64,000 nt of DNA, taken from contig CABUHS010000001.1 in the NCBI GenBank assembly GCA_902491535.1, positions 101,927 to 165,926 on the forward strand, given 5' to 3'. The translations under genes and the position numbers were made by a program. Numbering within the stretch: position 1 is the first letter of the stretch; the number at the start of each line of letters is the position of its first letter. Origin of the DNA: an uncultured Eubacteriales bacterium. Lineage in GTDB: Bacteria > Bacillota > Clostridia > Oscillospirales > CAG-272. Below the pieces are notes generated by a model. That model did no database searches and had not been told where the DNA came from. It worked only from the letters and a program-made list of their open reading frames with translations. Shown one piece after another: positions 8,058-16,749 of the stretch.

Positions 8058-8678
8058 TCACAGCAGATCTATCCGTTTTCCGGACGCCTCTCTGAGAATA
8101 TCATAGTCAAAATCGCGTGCAAGTATCCTGCCGAGACGGCACACAGGCAGTCCGACAATATTGAAATAATCTCCCTCGATCGCACTCACAAAAAGTCCGC
8201 CGAGTTCCTGTATTCCGTAAGCCCCGGCCTTGTCAAGAGGCTCGCCTGATCTGATATAAAGCTCTATCTCCTCATCGGTCAGATCGCGGAAATGAACGCG
8301 AGTGGTCTCACTCTCGACGGTCATTCTTCCGTCCGACATTACGGCGATACCGGTATGCACCTCATGAACGCTTCCGGAGAGCTTGCGGAGCATCCTCTCC
8401 GCATTTTCCGCAGTATGCGGTTTGCCGAATATTTCGTCTCCGAAAGATACGACCGTATCCGCAGATATAACTATCGAGCAGCGTCTCTCCTCAGAATCCA
8501 GAAGCTCTGTCGAAGCGGCACATTTTCTTGCAGCAAGAGTCTCGACCGTCTTTTTGGGAGACAGTTTTTCAACAGTTTCGTCAACATCACTGACAAGCAA
8601 AGAAAATTCCACTCCGAGAGTCCTGAGTATTTCCTGTCTGCGCGGACTTTTTGACGCAAGTATCAGCTTTTTTACCAA
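8058..8678 (-). CDS. maf: Maf family nucleoside triphosphate pyrophosphatase
   Basis: Hydrolyses non-canonical or damaged nucleoside triphosphates to monophosphates; in Bacillus Maf is linked to septum control. The N-terminal ASKSPRRQEIL is the phosphate-binding signature, and SADTVVSF near residue 75 carries the catalytic Asp. I chose the TTG start at 8678 (206 residues) because GAAGGTG stands five bases upstream and family alignment begins there. An ATG at 8720 would add 14 unrelated residues and has no ribosome binding site. It overlaps the end of the upstream DUF4321 gene by a few bases, which suggests translational coupling. Confidence 0.92.
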   Translation of the reverse strand: MVKKLILASKSPRRQEILRTLGVEFSLLVSDVDETVEKLSPKKTVETLAARKCAASTELLDSEERRCSIVISADTVVSFGDEIFGKPHTAENAERMLRKLSGSVHEVHTGIAVMSDGRMTVESETTRVHFRDLTDEEIELYIRSGEPLDKAGAYGIQELGGLFVSAIEGDYFNIVGLPVCRLGRILARDFDYDILREASGKRIDLL

Positions 8679-8926
8679 GGTCTCACCTTCATTCCTACAA
8701 ACAACGATATAATCAGGCATATTATCACAGCTACGGAAATATTAAACGTAACCGCAAACGTAAATGTTATTATCCCAAGATCAAGAACAAGCGGTGTTGT
8801 AATGCCGAGGCTTAATCCGTATCCGAGCCAGGAAAGAAAAGAAATATCCGTCGTGACATTGGCAACAAGCGAGCCTATTACAACCCCGGTACATATCAAA
8901 AAAACAGTGTATAAAAGATTTTTCAT
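8672..8926 (-). CDS. DUF4321-type small membrane protein
   Basis: An 84-residue protein with hydrophobic segments at about 4-24 and 52-78 and a Gly/Leu/Thr/Pro-rich middle (GLSLGITTPLVLDLGIITFT) typical of the DUF4321 family. It lies directly upstream of maf and overlaps it, the usual place for this family in Clostridia. AGAAGGGA precedes the ATG. The role is unknown; an envelope or division connection is suggested only by its neighbours. Confidence 0.85.
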   Translation of the reverse strand: MKNLLYTVFLICTGVVIGSLVANVTTDISFLSWLGYGLSLGITTPLVLDLGIITFTFAVTFNISVAVIICLIISLFVGMKVRPW

Positions 8927-8979
8927 AAGGTTCCCTTCTCATAAAAATCTGAGTTCCGGAAAAACAGTATCAGCCGGAT

Positions 8980-9423
8980 TTATTTTCCTGTCGATCCGAA
9001 ACCTCCGGCTCCGCGCTCCGTATCGTCGAGCGAATCTATCTCTTCAAAATCAGCCTTCAGAACAGGAACGAACATAAGCTGAGCTATACGGTCGCCTGGA
9101 TTCACAGTATACGGTTCGTCGCTGTGATTCACAAGCCCTACTGCGATCTCGCCCCTGTAATCGGCGTCGATCACCCCTACGCTGTTTGAAAGCGTTATAC
9201 CGTGCTTTATTCCCATTCCGCTCCTGCTGAAAACGAGCGACACAACATCGCCGCGCTCAGGAGCGACTGCAATGCCCGTAGGAACTGTCACGCTGCCGTG
9301 CGGAAGAATCAGAACCGGTTCGTCAATACAAGCGGTAAGATCGCATGCCGCCGAATTTATAGTCGCATATCTCGGTATATCAGCGTTCTCTCTTACCTTT
9401 TTTATTTTTACATTCAACTTCAT
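8980..9423 (-). CDS. dut: dUTP diphosphatase
   Basis: Hydrolyses dUTP to dUMP, keeping uracil out of DNA and feeding thymidylate synthesis. It has 147 residues, a trimeric dUTPase subunit. All five family motifs are visible: SAACDLTA near residue 25, SRSGMG near 67 (Met-Gly replaces the commoner Ser-Leu-Gly), GVIDADYRGE near 83, GDRIAQL near 110, and the C-terminal RGAGGFGSTG that closes over the substrate. The ATG has only a weak Shine-Dalgarno, but the N-terminus fits the family. Confidence 0.96.
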   Translation of the reverse strand: MKLNVKIKKVRENADIPRYATINSAACDLTACIDEPVLILPHGSVTVPTGIAVAPERGDVVSLVFSRSGMGIKHGITLSNSVGVIDADYRGEIAVGLVNHSDEPYTVNPGDRIAQLMFVPVLKADFEEIDSLDDTERGAGGFGSTGK

Positions 9424-9462
9424 TTCTTATCGTACACCGTGTATCCGGCGTCCTTTCGCATA

Positions 9463-11505
9463 TTATTTTATACGTCTTACAGACTTGCCTGCCGGAGACG
9501 TTTTTTTCTCGTAATCAAGCATGACCGCGCGGCATTCGTCAGCAGATTCGGTAGTAAATACAAAATGTAAATCCTTTATTCCGGCAGCAGCAAGCTCTTT
9601 CTGCCTGTCTGCCATCCATATGGGACAGCTGTTATATACGGTCTCACGTTTTCTGCCACCGGGCAACCGCAAGCCCTCCCGTACCGGGAATTCCACACCG
9701 CGGCGGTCGGTCAGCTTTTTCATTCCGCAGCTTTTTTCAAGCAGCATGAGCGGAAGCCGTCCGTATACTATAAGGCTTTTACATGCTCTTATATCGCGGA
9801 TCTGCGGAAGAGTAAGCTCCGGCGAAAGAATATATTCTTCGAATGCACCGAGCCTGTCGTAAAAAAGAGCCGATGCAGAGTTTGTTATATTCAGTCTGAA
9901 ATCTCCGTGAAGTATGAAGCCGAACTTGCGTGCAAGCTCAATATGCCCTATATTTCCGACATAGCAATGATCCGCGCCGAGACTTTTTGCTTCGCGCAAA
10001 AGTCCGGACACCGCATCAAGCTCACTGTCATGTATCGCTTCCGGAAAGACTATCGCATTAGCTCTCACACGTCCGGATTTTGCGCATTTTACAAATTCAT
10101 CCGGCGGCAAAGCTATAAGCTCAAAATATTCTTCTGCGCGCTCCGGTATCTGCTCAAATTTCAGAAATCTTGCGGTTCTGCGCTTTTTTTGAGGCGGAAA
10201 ACCGTCTGACATACGTTTAACTGCCGCTGTCTCATCAAGCGGCATTACGGCATGTCCGCGGATAGCTTCGCCCCCGGCCGGCGGAAGCGACGATCCGGAG
10301 CCTGATGCATACTGAACATGCTCAGCCGCAGCGCTCGCACTTTTATCGCGCTCAGTCCGGACACCGAGCATACCGCTGCCGACAGTATCAGTAAAATACG
10401 CGTCGGTGAAACCGTCTCTCGAAAAAAGATTCTTCAGCTCAAGCATCTCGGCAGCTGTTGCATTTCTCCGCCGATCAAGCATACGGCGGTATATCCCAGC
10501 AACACCGCGTATATATTTAGGCGATTTCATTCTGCCCTCTATTTTCAGAGACGATACACCGCAGGCAATGAGTTCGGTAATATGCTCTGCAAGGCAAAGA
10601 TCTTTCAGACTCAGCGGATATCCCCCGCTGTACGGAAGTCTGCACGGCTGCGCACACTGCCCCCGGTTCCCGCTCCTTCCGCCGATAATACTGCTCATAA
10701 GACACTGTCCGGAACGGCATACGCAAAGTGCCCCATGAACAAATATCTCCGTTTCTATCGGAGAATTTTTGCAAATAGTATATATGTCTTTAAGACTGAG
10801 TTCTCTTGCCGGTACTATACGTGTAAACCCAAGCGCAGCAAGCTGCTTTGCAGAATCAAGATTGTGCGCCGAAAGCTGAGTACTCGCATGAAGCTCCATA
10901 TCCGGAAGATATTCACGCAAAAGCATGCAAAGTCCCGTATCGGCGACAATAAGTCCGTCTGCTCCGGCAGAATAAAGAAATTCGGCATACTCGGCCGCCT
11001 CGCGGAGTTCTCTGTCGTATACAAGTGTATTCATTGTAACGTACAGCTTTACGCCTTTCATATGACAGTATGAAATCGCGCGCCTCATCGCCTCATCGTC
11101 AAAATTCTTCGCGTTCATGCGCGCATTCAGAATTCTTCCGCCGCAATATACTGCGTCTGCACCTCCGCCGACAGCAGCGTAAACCGCCTCCTCCGAACCG
11201 CACGGAACAAGAAGCTCAGGGAGCGGCATATCCGGAGAAAGCGGAGGTAATCCGACACTTTCCGAAGTCTGCTTTCGCATATACCCATCGCCCCGAAACG
11301 TCTCTTTCTCCCTTAAAGCCTCAGGTGTAAGTTTTACGGAAGTTCTGCTTTCTTTTCGGGCAGCTCGCTGAGACGGTTTCGGCTTTAAAGAATGTTCTCC
11401 GCGGAAAGCTGCATGACCGCCGCGTCCGTTTCTGTCCCTGCGGTTTCCCGAACTCCGGTCACCTTGATTTTTATTATGCGGCACGGTATGTTTCTTTTGG
11501 GACAT
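9463..11505 (-). CDS. U32 family peptidase (tRNA/rRNA hydroxylation-type protein)
   Basis: The family includes TrhP/RlhA, which hydroxylate RNA bases using prephenate and iron-sulfur chemistry, and proteins annotated as collagenases. Residues about 95-370 form the U32 barrel, starting LPELLVPCGSEEAV, with the conserved Cys cluster around GQCLMSSIIGGRSGNRG and CAQPCRLPY. A second U32-like part follows. Two oddities: a basic, Arg/Lys/Asn-rich and probably disordered extension at residues 1-95, and a Ser/Gly/Ala-rich insert near 395-425. The ATG lies two bases after the zapA stop, which supports the long form; an internal Met near residue 76 is the alternative. The exact substrate is unknown. 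Confidence 0.88.
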   Translation of the reverse strand: MSQKKHTVPHNKNQGDRSSGNRRDRNGRGGHAAFRGEHSLKPKPSQRAARKESRTSVKLTPEALREKETFRGDGYMRKQTSESVGLPPLSPDMPLPELLVPCGSEEAVYAAVGGGADAVYCGGRILNARMNAKNFDDEAMRRAISYCHMKGVKLYVTMNTLVYDRELREAAEYAEFLYSAGADGLIVADTGLCMLLREYLPDMELHASTQLSAHNLDSAKQLAALGFTRIVPARELSLKDIYTICKNSPIETEIFVHGALCVCRSGQCLMSSIIGGRSGNRGQCAQPCRLPYSGGYPLSLKDLCLAEHITELIACGVSSLKIEGRMKSPKYIRGVAGIYRRMLDRRRNATAAEMLELKNLFSRDGFTDAYFTDTVGSGMLGVRTERDKSASAAAEHVQYASGSGSSLPPAGGEAIRGHAVMPLDETAAVKRMSDGFPPQKKRRTARFLKFEQIPERAEEYFELIALPPDEFVKCAKSGRVRANAIVFPEAIHDSELDAVSGLLREAKSLGADHCYVGNIGHIELARKFGFILHGDFRLNITNSASALFYDRLGAFEEYILSPELTLPQIRDIRACKSLIVYGRLPLMLLEKSCGMKKLTDRRGVEFPVREGLRLPGGRKRETVYNSCPIWMADRQKELAAAGIKDLHFVFTTESADECRAVMLDYEKKTSPAGKSVRRIK

Positions 11506-11507
11506 TA

Positions 11508-11855
11508 TTATTTTACGGCCGTCTTATCCGAGCCGTCCGAAGCTTCATCTTCTGCATCGGCAGTGTCTTCTGCGGAAATACCGAGCTTTGCACGAAGCTC
11601 CGCATTTTCAGCCGTCAGCTTATCGATATTTTCCTGCATACGCTGAAAACGAAGGGAATTCTTTATTTTATCGTCAAAGTAATCGATAGCGCAGAAAAGT
11701 ACAGCCTCATGCTTGCTGCAATGCTTGCTTGAAACAACCATCTCGTTTATTCTCTGATCCAGTAAACGGACAAGTCCGTTTACATACTCCTCCTGCTCAT
11801 CCGATACAAGATTGACCGTCATTCCCGCGATCGTTACAGTATACTTCTGTTTCAT
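11508..11855 (-). CDS. zapA: Cell division protein ZapA
   Basis: FtsZ-ring-associated protein that bundles FtsZ filaments. It has 115 residues from the ATG at 11855, chosen because GGAG stands eight bases upstream and the family begins KYTVTIAGMTVNLVS. An N-terminal beta-rich head (1-50) is followed by a long alpha-helical coiled coil (about 60-105). The acidic C-terminal tail is lineage-specific. It leads the U32 gene by two bases, an association common in Clostridia. Confidence 0.9.
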   Translation of the reverse strand: MKQKYTVTIAGMTVNLVSDEQEEYVNGLVRLLDQRINEMVVSSKHCSKHEAVLFCAIDYFDDKIKNSLRFQRMQENIDKLTAENAELRAKLGISAEDTADAEDEASDGSDKTAVK

Positions 11856-11965
11856 ATGAATTCTCCGTTCCGTCTGAAATGACACTGCGATCACTTTCAG
11901 ACAAGTATTTTTTAATTTACAAGAGCAAACCGCTTTGACAAAATAGAAAATTTTGTCTTATACCG

Positions 11966-11994
11966 TTGCGTTTTACCATAAAATATTGTATAAT
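11966..11994 (+). promoter_or_regulatory. Candidate proB promoter
   Basis: TTGCGT, 17-bp spacer, TATAAT. The -10 is perfect and the -35 has two mismatches. A second weaker candidate (TTGACA-17-TTATAC) starts at 11936. Confidence 0.5.
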
Positions 11995-12135
11995 TGCATT
12001 TAGCACGGTAAAAATCGTGTCTGTGCAAAATATACATAATATATTATAATATATTTCTTATCAGATTTAAATACCTTTTTTGTAAAAAGTTATGCTTTTT
12101 TCTGATTTAATATCGGAAAATAATACATCGGGAAG

Positions 12136-12188
12136 ATAAGAGCCCGACCGGGCAAGTACCCCGGAACCTTATCGATTCACAATAAAAA
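12136..12188 (+). repeat. Degenerate hairpin element (family R, locus R2)
   Basis: Shares AGCCCGACCGGGC, TACCCCGGAACCTT and TTCACAATAAAAAA with the tandem array at 386-683. The inner CAATC/GATTG hairpin is missing. It lies in the proB leader, not in a 3' untranslated region. Confidence 0.65.
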
Positions 12189-12225
12189 AGACGGAAGTAT
12201 ACCGCCTGAAAGGATATAAATATCT

Positions 12226-13020
12226 ATGGATCTAATCAAAAACGCAGGACGCATCGTTGTTAAAATCGGAACATCGTCGCTGACATACGAAAACGGAAAG
12301 CTTAATTTTCACCGTATAGAGATACTCTCACGGGTAATATCCGACCTGTCAAATATGGGAAAAGAGATCATTCTCGTCTCCTCCGGAGCAGTAACCGCAG
12401 GACGCGCTAAGCTTAATTTCGGACACAAACCCGCATCAACAGAGGAAAAGCAAGCACTTGCCGCCGTCGGTCAGGCCGAGCTTATGAAAATTTACGAACG
12501 CTTTTTCGGAAGCTACGGACACAACGTTGCACAGATACTTATAACACGTGAGATCGTAGATAACGCAATCTGTAAACAGAATGTTCAGAACACCTTTAAT
12601 ATGCTTCTGTCTCTCGGATGTATCCCGATCGTTAACGAGAACGATACGACATCCTTTGAAGAGATAGAATTCGGAGACAACGATACTCTCGCCGCATATG
12701 TTGCCGTAATATGCCACGCCGACGCACTTATAAACCTCAGCGACATTGACGGACTTTATAACAAAGATCCTCACAAACATTCAGATGCCGAACTTATCCG
12801 TCAGGTAGATGTGATAGATGAAACTATCCGCGGATATGCAGAGGGCGCAGGATCGGATTTCGGTACCGGAGGTGTTATCACAAAGCTTAATGCCGCTGAA
12901 ATATCCACAGCCGCAGGAATTCCTATGATACTGACCAACGGTGAGGATCCCGAAATACTTTACCGTCTTGAAAGCGGATGCCTTTCCGGAACGCTTTTTT
13001 CCGCATGCCGGAAAGCATAA
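12226..13020 (+). CDS. proB: Glutamate 5-kinase (short form without PUA domain)
   Basis: Phosphorylates glutamate in the first step of proline synthesis. At 264 residues it has only the amino-acid-kinase domain; the C-terminal PUA domain of the longer enzymes is absent, as in many Clostridia. VKIGTSSLT at residues 12-20 and SSGAVTAG near 52 bind ATP and substrate. NENDTTSFEEIEFGDNDTLA near 140 is the glutamate/ATP motif. GAGSDFGTGGVITKL lies near 210. AAAGGA precedes the ATG. proA is not adjacent. Confidence 0.95.
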   Translation: MDLIKNAGRIVVKIGTSSLTYENGKLNFHRIEILSRVISDLSNMGKEIILVSSGAVTAGRAKLNFGHKPASTEEKQALAAVGQAELMKIYERFFGSYGHNVAQILITREIVDNAICKQNVQNTFNMLLSLGCIPIVNENDTTSFEEIEFGDNDTLAAYVAVICHADALINLSDIDGLYNKDPHKHSDAELIRQVDVIDETIRGYAEGAGSDFGTGGVITKLNAAEISTAAGIPMILTNGEDPEILYRLESGCLSGTLFSACRKA

Positions 13021-13102
13021 AACTCCCACCTCATTGCAACAGACAAAATAAATTGAAATAAGCAAAAGCGACTGTCCGACAGCCGCTTAGTTACATAAAC
13101 AG

Positions 13103-13138
13103 TTAAAAGCCCATAAAAATGATTTTATGGGCTTTTAA
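13103..13138. terminator. Bidirectional terminator between proB and the 13.1-13.5 kb gene
   Basis: TTAAAAGCCCATAAAA, loop ATGA, TTTTATGGGCTTTTAA: a 14-16-bp stem with A and T runs on either side, able to stop both convergent transcripts. Confidence 0.9.
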
Positions 13139-13139
13139 C

Positions 13140-13490
13140 TTATATTTTGAGATGGTATGTATAGTATGCAATTATTTTACGGTGCTTCCCGCCATGTTCG
13201 GTATCCTCACCTTCAATGATCACACCGTCGCCGGACAAGAGCTGACTCATCGAAAGCCGGTCGATCTCTCCGCGAAATACGACATCAGCGTCAGAATAAA
13301 CAAGAAGCTCGGAAGCTTTGACGATCAGCGCGCCTCCTCTTCCTATAACAGCCTCCTCCGACGCACTGTCGGCATTGCTGTCACGTTCGGTAACATATTT
13401 TACAGCCATACCGTCAAGCCGTTTTGCCATTGATCTGCGAAAGGCCGGAGTCTCCTCACGGCGCTTTCCGAAACGGTTAAAAATTCCCAT
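13140..13490 (-). CDS. Conserved-looking hypothetical protein
   Basis: A 116-residue protein, not recognised. The N-terminus is basic (Met-Gly-Ile-Phe-Asn-Arg-Phe-Gly-Lys-Arg-Arg-Glu-Glu). From about residue 40 there is a pattern of short beta strands alternating with acidic turns (ALIVKASELLVYSDADVVFR, then DGVIIEGEDTEHGG), ending in a Tyr-rich strand. No signal peptide or membrane span is seen. It converges on proB across a shared terminator. Codon use is like that of its neighbours, so I take it as a real gene. Confidence 0.7.
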   Translation of the reverse strand: MGIFNRFGKRREETPAFRRSMAKRLDGMAVKYVTERDSNADSASEEAVIGRGGALIVKASELLVYSDADVVFRGEIDRLSMSQLLSGDGVIIEGEDTEHGGKHRKIIAYYTYHLKI

Positions 13491-13536
13491 TACTGCCTAC
13501 CTCTTTATTTTATTAAATTAAAGCTCCGCATGCAAA

Positions 13537-13612
13537 ATAAGAACCCGACCCGCCGGACGCAATCAAAGCTTGCGGGCGGGTACCCCGGAACCCTGTTGTT
13601 TCACAATAAAAA
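13537..13612 (+). repeat. Full-length hairpin element (family R, locus R3)
   Basis: A single copy with GAACCCGACCCGCC, the imperfect inner hairpin CGCAATCAAAGCTTGCG, GGCGGGTACCCCGGAACCC and TTGTTTCACAATAAAAA. It lies upstream of the two-component operon and is not next to a clear terminator, unlike most other copies. Confidence 0.8.
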
Positions 13613-13737
13613 TCAACATGCTGTGCAGAAATCCGCATACTGCTGATATTTCATAATCCGAAACTATTATACAGCAAAAACAGCGGTAAAGCAAGCGGCA
13701 TATAAAATAACAAAAAATCAGGTCGTAAAGCGGTAAG

Positions 13738-13794
13738 TTTAAGAAAATCTTAATGAATTTTGGTATTGATTCTTAATTCATAAATTTATATAAT
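13738..13794 (+). promoter_or_regulatory. Promoter and direct-repeat operator of the two-component operon
   Basis: TTTAAGAAAATCTTAAT (13738-13754), then a second CTTAAT at 13772, then TATAAT at 13789-13794. TTGATT at 13766 stands 17 bp before the -10. The two CTTAAT boxes are 23 bp apart, and the second is 17 bp before the -10. Exactly the same spacing recurs at 16658-16714 before the glycosyltransferase, which suggests a binding site of this response regulator. Confidence 0.65.
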
Positions 13795-13827
13795 ATGTAT
13801 ATAAACGTTCAGACAGGGGGCACATCT

Positions 13828-14529
13828 ATGAATCAGATACTTATCTGCGATGATGAAAAAGACATCGTAAATGCACTGAAAATTTATCTTGCCAATCCAA
13901 ACTATAAAATTTTCGAAGCTGAAAACGGACTCGAAGCGCTTGAAATTGTTGAAAAAGAAGATATTCATCTGATACTGATGGATATAATGATGCCTCGGAT
14001 GGACGGAATAACCGCGATGGCTAAAATAAGGGAGATCAGTAATGTTCCGATCATACTGCTGACAGCAAAAAGCGAGGATACCGACAAGATCCTCGGGCTT
14101 AATGTCGGAGCAGACGATTATATTACAAAGCCGTTCAATCCGCTTGAGATTGCCGCACGCGTCAACTCACAGTTACGAAGATATACAAAATTCGGGGCTG
14201 AAATAAAACAGACAGATACATATATTATAGGCGGTATAGAGTTAAACGATCAGAGCAAAACCGTAACGGCAGACGGAGAGCCTGTATCTCTTACTCCCAA
14301 GGAATACGATATTCTGAAACTTCTTATAGCGTCACCCGGTAAAGTTTTTTCTCCCAAAGAAATATACAATCTTGTATGGAAGGAAAGTCCCCTTACGGGA
14401 AATGACAATACAGTAGCGGTACATATACGGCATCTGCGCGAAAAAATCGAAATAAATCCCAACGATCCGAGATATATAAAGGTCATATTCGGGCAAGGGT
14501 ATAAAATGGAGAAAGGAAGAAGCATATGA
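13828..14529 (+). CDS. OmpR-family response regulator
   Basis: Cytosolic transcription factor of 233 residues. Receiver domain: acidic pair Asp9-Asp10, phosphorylated Asp52 in LILMDIMMPRMDG, and Lys in TKPFNP near 102. A winged-helix DNA-binding domain follows at about 135-230 (SLTPKEYDILKLLIASPGKV, VHIRHLREKIEINP). The ATG at 13828 is preceded by AGGGGG; an upstream in-frame ATG at 13795 overlaps the -10 and is rejected. The stop overlaps the kinase start by four bases. It resembles VanR/CssR-type regulators, but the signal is unknown. It probably controls its own operon and the glycosyltransferase operon through shared CTTAAT repeats. Confidence 0.95.
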   Translation: MNQILICDDEKDIVNALKIYLANPNYKIFEAENGLEALEIVEKEDIHLILMDIMMPRMDGITAMAKIREISNVPIILLTAKSEDTDKILGLNVGADDYITKPFNPLEIAARVNSQLRRYTKFGAEIKQTDTYIIGGIELNDQSKTVTADGEPVSLTPKEYDILKLLIASPGKVFSPKEIYNLVWKESPLTGNDNTVAVHIRHLREKIEINPNDPRYIKVIFGQGYKMEKGRSI

Positions 14530-16457
14530 AACGCTTTGCAAGATCCATAGCCGGAAAAACCCTGTTTATAATTGCATTTACCTTATGCCTCTGTATTACG
14601 GCGGCAAGCATAGCCGGAATATTCGTCATGATCGAAAACAATTTTTATACTATAACAGAAGATGAATATAAAAACGAATACATAAGTGACCGGGTGCAAG
14701 GACTAAGCTTCGATTATGCATATAATATTCTGTTAAATCCAAAAACGCTTGACTACAGCTATTACAATCTTGAAATCGAGATCTCAGATGAAAAAGGTGA
14801 AAGAATTGAATCCAGTCTGAAATTCGATTATGCTTCAAATAACAGTGATTATAATGAATATACCTATGATATCTACGTTTATAAAAATCAGTCTAAAATA
14901 ACCGACGTCAGTCTTTTTCACTACACACACGAAAACCAAACGGTTCTGACTTATACTGTAACAGCTTACTATAATCCCGATACTTTAATACAGGAATCCG
15001 ATATTTTTATTTTCGATATCATCCATATTTTATTTGTATTAAAATACTCGGTATATCCTATAGGATTCCTGTCGCTCCTTGCTTGCATTATACTGTTTAT
15101 TGTACTGATGTGTGTATCAGGCAGGCGTCCGGATACCGAGGAAGTCTGTCCCGGTCCGTTTTTCAGCGTTCCGTTTGATCTTATTCTGTCAGCCGCAATT
15201 ATTTTGTGTATTGTAATTTCAGCTTTTGTAGGTGACAACATCGGCTATCCTTACGTTTTAATAGGTATTATTATCGACTGCATAATATCAGTAAATGTTT
15301 TTGTCGCTGTTTGTATGAGCCTATCCGCACGTATAAAACAAAAATCACTGATACGTAATACCGTTATCTATCGCTGTATCGATCTTATACGAAAAATTAC
15401 TCTGTACTGCATGCGTATTTGCCGGCGCGGAGCATCTCGGATTAGATCTATATTCAATAGTATCCCCATGGTAAGCAGAACAGCTTTGGTATTAGCATGT
15501 ATATGCACCTTTGAGTTTTTTGCAATCATAATGTGCGGATATGAAACCGACATTCTTATCTTACTCTGGTTTATCGAAAAGCTTATCACGGTTCCGATCG
15601 TACTGTTTATCGCAATTACAATGAGAAAACTCCAGAAAGCCGGAGAGAAAATTGCGGCCGGAGATCTTTCCTGCAAAATAGAAACTGACGGTCTGTTCTG
15701 GGATTTCAAACGGCACGCGGAAAATCTGAGCAGCATTACCGACGGAATGTCCCAGGCGGTCGAGCAACGGCTGAAAAGCGAACGCATGAAAACAGAACTT
15801 ATTACAAATGTCTCTCATGATATTAAAACCCCGCTCACTTCAATTATAAATTATGCCTCACTGATCGGAAACGAAAAAAGCGATAATCCCAATATAACCG
15901 AATATTCCGAAGTGCTTGTAAGGCAGTCCGAAAAGCTGAAACGCCTTATAGAAGACCTTGTTGAAGCTTCAAAAGCCTCAACCGGCAATCTTGAGGTCTC
16001 TGTTACTCCATGTGACGCATCAGTTTTCATATTCCAGGTAAGCGGAGAATTCGATGAAAAAATAAAAAATGCCGGTCTCTCCCTTATAACATCGCTTCCC
16101 GAGCAGGAGCTGCACATAATGGCCGACAGCCGCAGAATGTGGAGAATATTCGACAATCTGATGAATAACATCTGCAAATATTCCCAGGCAGGAACACGTG
16201 TATACCTGTCGCTTGAAAAAATCGGAGGTCAGGCTGTAATAACCTTTAAAAACACATCACGCGATCCGCTGAATATCAGCGCCGATGAACTGCTTGAACG
16301 CTTTGTACGCGGCGATTCTTCAAGAAATACCGACGGTAACGGTCTCGGACTTTCAATTGCCAGAAGTCTGACCGAACTTCAGGGCGGAACATTAAATCTG
16401 GAGATCGACGGAGATCTATTTAAGGTCATACTGAAATTTCCGGCAATTCAAGACTGA
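14526..16457 (+). CDS. Membrane sensor histidine kinase with a multi-span input region
   Basis: A 643-residue partner of the preceding regulator. An N-terminal span lies at about 12-35, then an extracytoplasmic Tyr/Asn/Asp-rich sensor of about 130 residues. Five or more membrane segments follow between about 165 and 360 (around 170-195, 215-240, 245-268, 315-335, 340-360), unusual for a simple VanS-like kinase. A HAMP-like linker is at about 362-410. The phospho-acceptor His431 is in TNVSHDIKTPLTSIINY, the N box NLMNNICKYSQAGT near 535, and the G box GNGLGLSIARS near 605. Four-base overlap with the regulator means coupled translation. The ligand is unknown. Confidence 0.93.
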   Translation: MKRFARSIAGKTLFIIAFTLCLCITAASIAGIFVMIENNFYTITEDEYKNEYISDRVQGLSFDYAYNILLNPKTLDYSYYNLEIEISDEKGERIESSLKFDYASNNSDYNEYTYDIYVYKNQSKITDVSLFHYTHENQTVLTYTVTAYYNPDTLIQESDIFIFDIIHILFVLKYSVYPIGFLSLLACIILFIVLMCVSGRRPDTEEVCPGPFFSVPFDLILSAAIILCIVISAFVGDNIGYPYVLIGIIIDCIISVNVFVAVCMSLSARIKQKSLIRNTVIYRCIDLIRKITLYCMRICRRGASRIRSIFNSIPMVSRTALVLACICTFEFFAIIMCGYETDILILLWFIEKLITVPIVLFIAITMRKLQKAGEKIAAGDLSCKIETDGLFWDFKRHAENLSSITDGMSQAVEQRLKSERMKTELITNVSHDIKTPLTSIINYASLIGNEKSDNPNITEYSEVLVRQSEKLKRLIEDLVEASKASTGNLEVSVTPCDASVFIFQVSGEFDEKIKNAGLSLITSLPEQELHIMADSRRMWRIFDNLMNNICKYSQAGTRVYLSLEKIGGQAVITFKNTSRDPLNISADELLERFVRGDSSRNTDGNGLGLSIARSLTELQGGTLNLEIDGDLFKVILKFPAIQD

Positions 16458-16462
16458 ATCCG

Positions 16463-16515
16463 AATAAGAAACCGATCTGATAGAATATTTGTGTTTCACA
16501 GTTCCACAATAAAAA
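16463..16515 (+). repeat. Degenerate hairpin element (family R, locus R6)
   Basis: AATAAGAAACCGA at the start and TTTCACAGTTCCACAATAAAAA at the end match the two ends of family R. The GC-rich centre is replaced. It leads straight into the terminator after the kinase gene. Confidence 0.45.
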
Positions 16516-16554
16516 TACGCAGACAGACTTTCCGGTTTGTCTGCGTATTTTTTT
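16513..16554 (+). terminator. Terminator of the two-component operon
   Basis: AAAATACGCAGACA pairs with TGTCTGCGTATTTT, followed by a T run. Confidence 0.9.
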
Positions 16555-16657
16555 AACATCACATTTTCAGAATGTACTCCGACGGTCTTTGATTACTTCA
16601 AAAAGCCGTTTTTTACGGTTATTAAATATGATTATACAGCACCTATCAAATTTACTT

Positions 16658-16714
16658 TTTAAGCAATTCTTAATCTTTTTACCACTACTATCTTAATCGG
16701 GAAAAAGTTATAAT
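16658..16714 (+). promoter_or_regulatory. Activator-type promoter of the glycosyltransferase locus
   Basis: TTTAAGCAATTCTTAAT (16658-16674), second CTTAAT at 16692, TATAAT at 16709-16714. No -35 hexamer is visible. The box spacing (23 bp) and the box-to--10 distance (17 bp) equal those at 13738-13794. Confidence 0.6.
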
Positions 16715-16749
16715 GAAATTACAGTAAAACTTGTAAAGGAAACCGCATA

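Larger units (their letters stand above)
11856..12225. other. AT-rich divergent intergenic region zapA/proB
   Basis: This 370-bp stretch holds no gene. It contains a proB promoter candidate at 11966-11994, a run of AT-rich sequence around 12030-12120, and a degenerate copy of the dispersed hairpin element at 12136-12188. The proB leader would be over 200 nt, but I recognise no known riboswitch in it. Confidence 0.6.
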
